A stretch of DNA of 19,579 nucleotides from SIG673 sp045660565. Its GTDB lineage: Bacteria > Bacillota > Clostridia > Oscillospirales > CAG-272. Below the pieces are notes generated by a model. It was not told where the DNA came from. It searched no databases and saw only the letters and a program-made list of their open reading frames with translations. The stretch spans positions 1 through 19,579 of the forward strand of contig JAZRDX010000051.1 of assembly GCA_045660565.1 (NCBI GenBank). Direction: 5' to 3'. Shown here one piece after another: positions 15,264-19,579 of the stretch. A program made the position numbers and the translations under genes. The stretch's first letter is position 1, and the number at the start of each line of letters is the position of its first letter.

Positions 15264-15329
15264 TCCTCAACCAATTTTTTGCAAGCTTTCTTTGATTTAA
15301 TAGGCTTACACTACGGGTGCCCCCGGCGC

Positions 15330-16403
15330 CTACATGTTAATAAACTTATTCAGCCCCGTAACAAAGCTCTCTTTTACCTTTTCGTAAGAAAAGTCTTTAA
15401 GTCTTTCGTTTTGTTTTTCAACAATCTGTTTTTTCAAAGCTTCGTCCTTAACAAGTCGATCTATAACCATAGCGACGAAGACGGGGTTTTTATCGTTAAT
15501 CAGTATACCGCTTCCGCCGAGCGTTTCACCGACAGCCGAGCTGTCAAACGCAATTATCGGCTTTTCAAAGCACATCGCCTCGACAAGCGGCACACAAAAG
15601 CCCTCGTGCTCACTGAGACAGAGGAAAACGTCCGCGATTTTATAGTAAGCAAGTATGGATTTAAACGAAATCTGCCCTGTGAATATAACGTCATCTACGC
15701 AAAGCGCGGAAACGTAATTCATAAGACACTTTTTATATCTTTCCATACCGCGCTCGGAGCCTACCAGAATAAGCCTCGATTTCGGATTTATATTCTTTTT
15801 GTAATATGCAAACGCGGCTATAAGGTCCTCGTGCTTTTTATTCGGAGCAATTCTTCCGACGAAAACTATATTCACGTATCCGTCTCCGGAATACCTCGCT
15901 ATCACGTCGCCGTCCGGCTCTTTTCGGTAATCCTCAAACGGTATAAGTATCGGACGCACGTACGACGGACAGTTATACCCCATCGCCTTAAGCTGGGATA
16001 TGTTATACTCGGAAACTCCCATAACGTAGTCAATCTTATCCGCAAGAAACCTCGTTCCCTCATACCCGTAACGGGTAAGCTCTGATGCGATTTGACTGTA
16101 TCCGCTGAAAAAGTGCGCCGGTGTGATGTTATGGTAAATCATCATTTTTTTGCCCGGAAGCTTCGGAAGCTCGTAGCAAAGCTTTGTTCCCGTACTGTGG
16201 TTAAAAATGACAATATCGTCGTCGTTTATCTTTTTAAGCTTTGACATCTTATAGATAAACGGATCTTTAATCCTCGGGTCTACGTTTTCCGCGTAAATGG
16301 CGTTTTTGTATCCCATCTCCGTCATTACTTTACTTATCGCTCTGGCATCGTTACTTACCGCGTCTCCAAAGGAGACGGTAGGCATAAGCTGTATTATTTT
16401 CAT
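15330..16403 (-). CDS. GT4-family glycosyltransferase (first of the cluster)
   Basis: GT-B glycosyltransferase of 357 residues, of a different subgroup from the two downstream. It starts MKIIQLMPTVSFGDAVSNDA, with YHNITPAHFF in the acceptor half, then IVFVGRIAPNKKHEDLI, LILVGSE and the EX7E motif Glu267...Glu275 (EGFCVPLVEAM), followed by KPIIAFDSSAVGETLGGSGIL, the nucleotide-sugar loop. The start at 16403 follows AAGGAT. It is 22 bp downstream of the coiled-coil gene and is part of the same operon. Likely builds a cell-surface polysaccharide together with its neighbours. Confidence 0.9.
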   Translation of the reverse strand: MKIIQLMPTVSFGDAVSNDARAISKVMTEMGYKNAIYAENVDPRIKDPFIYKMSKLKKINDDDIVIFNHSTGTKLCYELPKLPGKKMMIYHNITPAHFFSGYSQIASELTRYGYEGTRFLADKIDYVMGVSEYNISQLKAMGYNCPSYVRPILIPFEDYRKEPDGDVIARYSGDGYVNIVFVGRIAPNKKHEDLIAAFAYYKKNINPKSRLILVGSERGMERYKKCLMNYVSALCVDDVIFTGQISFKSILAYYKIADVFLCLSEHEGFCVPLVEAMCFEKPIIAFDSSAVGETLGGSGILINDKNPVFVAMVIDRLVKDEALKKQIVEKQNERLKDFSYEKVKESFVTGLNKFINM

Positions 16404-16425
16404 AAACTAACGTATCCTTCTTTTA

Positions 16426-16899
16426 TTATTGCTGCTTTTCAAGCTTCTCAATACGTTCTATCAGGCGCTCATTTTCTTTTGTTACGGTTTTTATCTTTAA
16501 TTCAAGCACGTTTATTTTGTCTTCAAGCTCGGTTATATTTATTTTGGACGTTTCGTCAATATATCCGTTTATATCATTAAATGCTCTTACACAAAGCGCG
16601 TTAAATTCATTTTGAGACATTACTATCGGCTTAACGTAAAATCTTAAGAATTTTCTAATAACCTTTTTAATGAATCTTACAATTACGTTTCCGGATACCG
16701 GAACAGATTCCGGTATGATATAGCAATCGTTAATGTAAATAACTGCCTCGCCCAGATCGTTCGAAAAAGAATCCAAATCAACCAAAGCAGTTGAAGATGC
16801 GTTAACGGCCTCTTTAAAGCTCAGCATATCCGCCGTATATCCTTTTTTCTTTATTTCCTCGCGTATTTCGTCCATTACCAATTCTACGTTTACTTCCAT
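16426..16899 (-). CDS. Coiled-coil protein of a polysaccharide cluster
   Basis: Protein of 157 residues and no recognised enzyme domain. N-terminal helix VMDEIREEIKKKGY, then a middle segment with IVRFIKKVIRKFLRFYVKPI (about 73-92), a basic amphipathic stretch followed by QNEFNALCVRAFNDINGYI, and a C-terminal coiled coil from about 120 to 157 with heptad leucines and isoleucines. From memory, the FIKKVIRK-(3)-FYVKPIV-(3)-QN-FN block also occurs next to glycosyltransferases or at the N-terminus of methyltransferases in Firmicutes polysaccharide loci; I cannot verify this here. It is the promoter-proximal gene of the cluster, with an AAGGTG ribosome binding site. A scaffold or chain-length ruler for the glycosyltransferases is a possible role, by inference. 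Confidence 0.8.
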   Translation of the reverse strand: MEVNVELVMDEIREEIKKKGYTADMLSFKEAVNASSTALVDLDSFSNDLGEAVIYINDCYIIPESVPVSGNVIVRFIKKVIRKFLRFYVKPIVMSQNEFNALCVRAFNDINGYIDETSKINITELEDKINVLELKIKTVTKENERLIERIEKLEKQQ

Positions 16900-16952
16900 T
16901 TCAAATCACCTTCCAAAAATATGCTATCGTGCTTTTGCTCTATTTGTAGTAT

Positions 16953-16981
16953 ATTATAACATAATATCTAAAAAAAATCAA
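16953..16981 (-). promoter_or_regulatory. Promoter of the glycosyltransferase operon
   Basis: Minus-strand TTGATT (16981-16976), 17 bp, TATAAT (16958-16953); transcription would start near 16946, about 45 nt before the coiled-coil gene. Confidence 0.78.
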
Positions 16982-17055
16982 GAGGTTTTGTTTTTTTTGA
17001 CGCGTAATATTATATTTTGTCGAAAGTAATTTTTTTCGTTTCACATTTTTTAGTA

Positions 17056-17084
17056 TTGCATTTAACCGCAGTTTATGCTATAAT
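17056..17084 (+). promoter_or_regulatory. Promoter of the exonuclease gene, extended -10
   Basis: TTGCAT (17056-17061), 17 bp, TATAAT (17079-17084) preceded by TGC. Start near 17091, directly ahead of the leader hairpin. Confidence 0.8.
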
Positions 17085-17100
17085 GTAATACGGTATTTGA

Positions 17101-17139
17101 AAAAGCGGAGCAAAACCTCTCGTTTTGCCCCCCGCTTTT
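17101..17139 (+). promoter_or_regulatory. Strong leader hairpin, attenuator-like
   Basis: AAAAGCGG (17101-17108) pairs with CCGCTTTT (17132-17139), and inside GCAAAAC (17110-17116) with GTTTTGC (17122-17128) around CTCTC: 15 bp with a small internal loop, ending in four T. It begins about 10 nt after the predicted transcription start and lies before the coding region, so it could act as an attenuator or as a 5' stabiliser. Confidence 0.55.
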
Positions 17140-17180
17140 ACTACCGCGGAACATAAATTACAAAGGAATTTTAAATCTGA

Positions 17181-18224
17181 ATGAACTACCTGTTTTTTGA
17201 CATAGAATGTGCAAACTGCGACTACGGAAACGGAAAAATATGTAGCTTCGGGTACGTTAAGGCAAACAGCTCGCTTGAAATCACCGAAACAAAGGACATA
17301 ATAATTAACCCGAAGGCGCCCTTCCGTCTGCGCGGCTACGGCGCTAACGCAAAGGCTAACATAGAGCTTGCCTACCCCGAAAGCGTTTTCAAAAGCGCAG
17401 AGCCGTTTCCGGAGCATTACGAAACAATAAAAGCGCTTTTAACCGCACCCGACACCCTCATTTTCGGTTACGCTCCCGAAAACGACGCGGGCTTTCTCCG
17501 CTCGGAGTTTGAGCGGTACGGTCTTGCAAGCATTGATTTTACCTTTTATGACGCACAGAGACTTTTCAAATACTGCTCGGATGACGAAAACCAGAATCTC
17601 GTTTCACTTGCGTCAGCCTGCGAGACGCTGGGAATCGATCCCGATATCGCAAACCACAAAAGCAGCAGCGATGCCTTTGCAACGGCAATGGTTATAAAAA
17701 AGCTTTGCGAAAACGGCGGTCTTACCCCGAACGAGCTTATAGAAAAATATCCTCTGTGCGTTGGAAATCTTACAAACGGAAACGTTACCGCAAATTATTT
17801 CAAGCCGAGACCAAAGCTCTCTCCGAGTGAAAAAAATATGCTGAAAAGCATCAACAAGGACCGTTTTAAGAACGTCATAAGAAAGCTTGCCATAAAGAAC
17901 CCGTCGGGTAAAGGAAAACGCGTCTGCTTTTCCTGGAACTACGAATACTACCACTTCTCCGAAATGTGCGTGCTGGTTACCGAGCTGACGAAGAACGGTT
18001 ACCGTTACACTGCAAAGGCAGGCGAATGTGATATATTCGTCAAAAAGCCTGAAAAGGTAGGGGGTATATGTAAAAAGCTCGCCGACGCGGAGGCAATGTT
18101 CGAAAAACGCGGACGTCCTAAAATAATTGAATTCGACGAAATGCTTTTAAAGCTAAATCTGCCACCCCGCGCTTTGGCAAAAAAGGCTATTGACGTTCAA
18201 AACGAATTTGAAAAAGCGGAGTAA
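17181..18224 (+). CDS. DEDDh 3'-5' exonuclease with BRCT-like C-terminal domain
   Basis: Predicted DnaQ-type exonuclease acting on DNA or RNA 3' ends. The product is 347 residues. Catalytic set: Asp7 and Glu9 (FFDIEC), Asp102 (NDAGFL), His159 and Asp164 (HKSSSDA, HX4D), which makes it the DEDDh rather than DEDDy type. After a linker (about 190-240) residues 244-325 look like a BRCT fold: GKRVCFS, then LVTELTKNGY, CDIFVKKP, and a final RPKIIEFDEMLLKL helix; this reading is by eye. ATG is preceded immediately by a TGA in the same frame, which fixes the start; AAAGGA is rather far (13 nt). The gene diverges from the glycosyltransferase operon, has its own promoter and a leader hairpin, and precedes ylmH. 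Confidence 0.88.
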   Translation: MNYLFFDIECANCDYGNGKICSFGYVKANSSLEITETKDIIINPKAPFRLRGYGANAKANIELAYPESVFKSAEPFPEHYETIKALLTAPDTLIFGYAPENDAGFLRSEFERYGLASIDFTFYDAQRLFKYCSDDENQNLVSLASACETLGIDPDIANHKSSSDAFATAMVIKKLCENGGLTPNELIEKYPLCVGNLTNGNVTANYFKPRPKLSPSEKNMLKSINKDRFKNVIRKLAIKNPSGKGKRVCFSWNYEYYHFSEMCVLVTELTKNGYRYTAKAGECDIFVKKPEKVGGICKKLADAEAMFEKRGRPKIIEFDEMLLKLNLPPRALAKKAIDVQNEFEKAE

Positions 18225-18273
18225 GGCGTAGCCTTTACGCAGATTATTTATCTATTCCGATAATTTAAGCGAT

Positions 18274-18309
18274 GCGGGCAGCCACGTGCTATAAAGCAGT
18301 GGCGCCCGC
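18274..18309 (+). terminator. Possible weak terminator after the exonuclease gene
   Basis: GCGGGC (18274-18279) pairs with GCCCGC (18304-18309) and GCCAC (18281-18285) with GTGGC (18299-18303), 11 bp with one bulged A. The tail is only GTGCGTTTTA, so termination may be partial, leaving ylmH to be read from upstream; I see no clear separate ylmH promoter. Confidence 0.45.
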
Positions 18310-18387
18310 GTGCGTTTTACAGCAAAAAAGACACTCCTCATCATAGCATTCACTAAAAGCAATTACAAAGAAAAGGTAAAAAGGATT

Positions 18388-19164
18388 ATGGCAGACAGTT
18401 ACGTTCTGAGCGATGAAGAAAAGCTCCTTATAAGAAAAGCGGAGGATAAAATAAGGCTTTGTCTTTCGCGTTACACCCTGACCTCCACCGGTTTTATGAA
18501 CGAGCGGGAGCAGGATATTCTTCTTTCCCGTCTCACCGTAGACAGCGACGTAAAATCAAAGCTTATCGGGGGGTATACAGACGCCGACCGACAGATGATG
18601 ATATTCTGTCCCGAATATCTTGGCGAAAACGAGGAAGAAAGTCCTTTAACCGCGGTACGGGCATCGTTTTACAGAGATTACGAGCTTTCCCACAGAGATT
18701 TTCTCGGCGCGCTTACCGGACTTGGTATTTCACGCGACTGCGTAGGCGATATTCTGGTCAATCACGAGGAACACTCGGCAGATATAATTATCAAAACCGA
18801 GATACGGGATTTCATATTAAGCGATTTCGTTTCTGCCGGACGGGCAAAATTATCGGTTAAGGAAATCTCGCTTTCCGAGCTTAACGTTCCCAAAAAAGAG
18901 ACGGAAAGCATAACCGACACAGTTGCCTCTCCGAGAATCGACGCCGTAGCGTCCTGCGGATTCGGAATATCAAGAGAAAACGCCGCGTCTCTCGTAAGAA
19001 GCGGTAGGCTGTATCTTAACCGTAGGCTTTGCACCGACTGCGACAAGGCAGTTACCGATAATTCGGTTATAACGGCAACGGGGTACGGAAAATTCAAGGT
19101 TTTTATATCGGATAGGCTCAGTAAAAAGGGCAGGATTTTTATAACGGTAGAAAGGTATAAATAA
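18388..19164 (+). CDS. ylmH: YlmH-family S4-domain RNA-binding protein
   Basis: RNA-binding protein of 258 residues, matching the size of B. subtilis YlmH. The N-terminal and middle domain carries YTDADRQMMIFCPEYLG and the family hallmark LTGLGISRDCVGDIL (about 109-123), then the S4 domain at about 181-240 (ISRENAASLVRSGRLYLN). S4 proteins of this family bind ribosomal RNA, and YlmH has been linked to ribosome-associated quality control in B. subtilis, with a function overlapping RqcP. I choose ATG at 18388, just after AAAAAGG; an in-frame start at 18310 would lie on the hairpin. In many Firmicutes ylmH sits beside sepF and divIVA in the division cluster; here it is alone behind the exonuclease gene. 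Confidence 0.9.
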   Translation: MADSYVLSDEEKLLIRKAEDKIRLCLSRYTLTSTGFMNEREQDILLSRLTVDSDVKSKLIGGYTDADRQMMIFCPEYLGENEEESPLTAVRASFYRDYELSHRDFLGALTGLGISRDCVGDILVNHEEHSADIIIKTEIRDFILSDFVSAGRAKLSVKEISLSELNVPKKETESITDTVASPRIDAVASCGFGISRENAASLVRSGRLYLNRRLCTDCDKAVTDNSVITATGYGKFKVFISDRLSKKGRIFITVERYK

Positions 19165-19168
19165 TTTA

Positions 19169-19196
19169 AGGGCTGTGTCGCTTTTGACACAGCCCT
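19169..19196. terminator. Shared terminator between ylmH and the flippase gene
   Basis: AGGGCTGTGTC (19169-19179) and GACACAGCCCT (19186-19196) form a perfect 11-bp stem with a 6-nt loop between two convergent genes. The T-rich tails are modest (ATATTCTT on plus, TAAATTATTTAT on minus). Confidence 0.75.
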
Positions 19197-19210
19197 ATAT
19201 TCTTGACATC

Positions 19211-19579
19211 TTATTTTTCTTTAATAACCTTTTTAAAAACCGGGATTTCAAGCAGCCTTTCCGCCTTTGGAATAAGCCTTATATCCTCTTTGGTTATACC
19301 GCCGAGCAGAAGGAGCATTATCCCGTATACAACCGCCGCAACCGCGATAGAAACAAGCGTAATTACACCAGAAAATCCGATGTAGGCAGTAGCTATTCCG
19401 TAAACCGATACCGCCGCGGCAACACAGAACACCGCCGCAAGGAAAGGTCTTATAAATATCGAGATAACCGGCACCCGTATACCCGCGTATCTTACTATAA
19501 AGTATATATTCAGCACTGTAATGGTAAGATAGAAAAGGAAGGTGCTTATCGGAGAAGCATACATATTAAGCGTTGTGTC
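19211..19579 (-). CDS. Polysaccharide/lipid flippase, C-terminal end (cut by window edge)
   Basis: The last 122 residues of a membrane protein whose start lies beyond the right edge; the frame is open to base 19579. Three hydrophobic segments are visible: about FLFYLTITVLNIYFIV, SIFIRPFLAAVFCVAAAVSV and VSIAVAAVVYGIMLLLLGG, then a cytoplasmic tail KEDIRLIPKAERL. This pattern, with KEDI-LIPK close to the end, is that of the MOP-superfamily polysaccharide biosynthesis proteins such as SpoVB and YtgP, which export lipid-linked peptidoglycan precursors or surface glycans. Family assignment is good; the choice between SpoVB, MurJ-like or O-antigen flippase cannot be made from this fragment. An internal Met at 19564 is not the start. 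Confidence 0.75.
   Translation of the reverse strand, partial: DTTLNMYASPISTFLFYLTITVLNIYFIVRYAGIRVPVISIFIRPFLAAVFCVAAAVSVYGIATAYIGFSGVITLVSIAVAAVVYGIMLLLLGGITKEDIRLIPKAERLLEIPVFKKVIKEK

Noticed and set aside
1..19579. CRISPR arrays, tRNA or rRNA genes, transposases, integrases, toxin-antitoxin pairs
   Set aside because: Looked for and not seen. The XRE/lipoprotein pair is divergent and the lipoprotein is secreted, which does not fit a toxin-antitoxin module.

Overview
The window looks like a chromosomal segment of a Gram-positive Clostridia-type bacterium, probably an uncultured relative of the Oscillospiraceae/Ruminococcaceae. Grounds: strong AGGAGG-type ribosome binding sites, near-consensus sigma-A promoters, Firmicutes-type S12 and EF-G, clostridial RpoB wording around the rifampicin region, a YlmH S4 protein, a Mn-catalase/CotJC-family protein and a SpoVB-like flippase end. 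The genus assignment is inference.

Layout. 1-1634 (minus): rpsL-rpsG-fusA with its own promoter; fusA runs off the left edge. 1640-2300: 650 bp of non-coding DNA packed with palindromic, repeat-like elements. 2300-3321: a small AT-rich cassette, a Cro/CI-type regulator (minus) divergent from a lipoprotein (plus), with two identical-arm palindromes over a perfect sigma-A promoter. 3354-11160 (minus): rpoC and rpoB, read from a TTGACA-N17-TATACT promoter at 11474-11502 through a leader of about 310 nt that carries a 43/44-bp tandem duplication. 11567-11958 (plus): rpsT with promoter and terminator. 12027-12689 (minus): manganese catalase family protein. 12792-16981 (minus): an operon-like run of a coiled-coil protein and three GT4 glycosyltransferases, likely for a surface polysaccharide. 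17056-19164 (plus): a DEDDh exonuclease with a BRCT-like C-terminus, then ylmH. 19211-19579 (minus): the C-terminal end of a polysaccharide/lipid flippase.

How it fits together. This is a rearranged rpoBC-str locus. The usual order rpoB-rpoC-(L7Ae)-rpsL-rpsG-fusA is kept, but rpoC ends at a strong terminator and the regulator/lipoprotein cassette plus repeat-rich DNA sit between rpoC and rpsL, so the two halves are transcribed separately. No rplJL precedes rpoB. Three protein-level points deserve attention: S12 has Arg where streptomycin-sensitive bacteria have Lys88, RpoB carries an extra segment of about 120 residues near its C-terminal third, and RpoB has Pro at the position of E. coli Gln510. 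The most system-like item is the regulator/twin-operator/lipoprotein switch; no defence system, CRISPR array, tRNA, rRNA or transposase was recognised.
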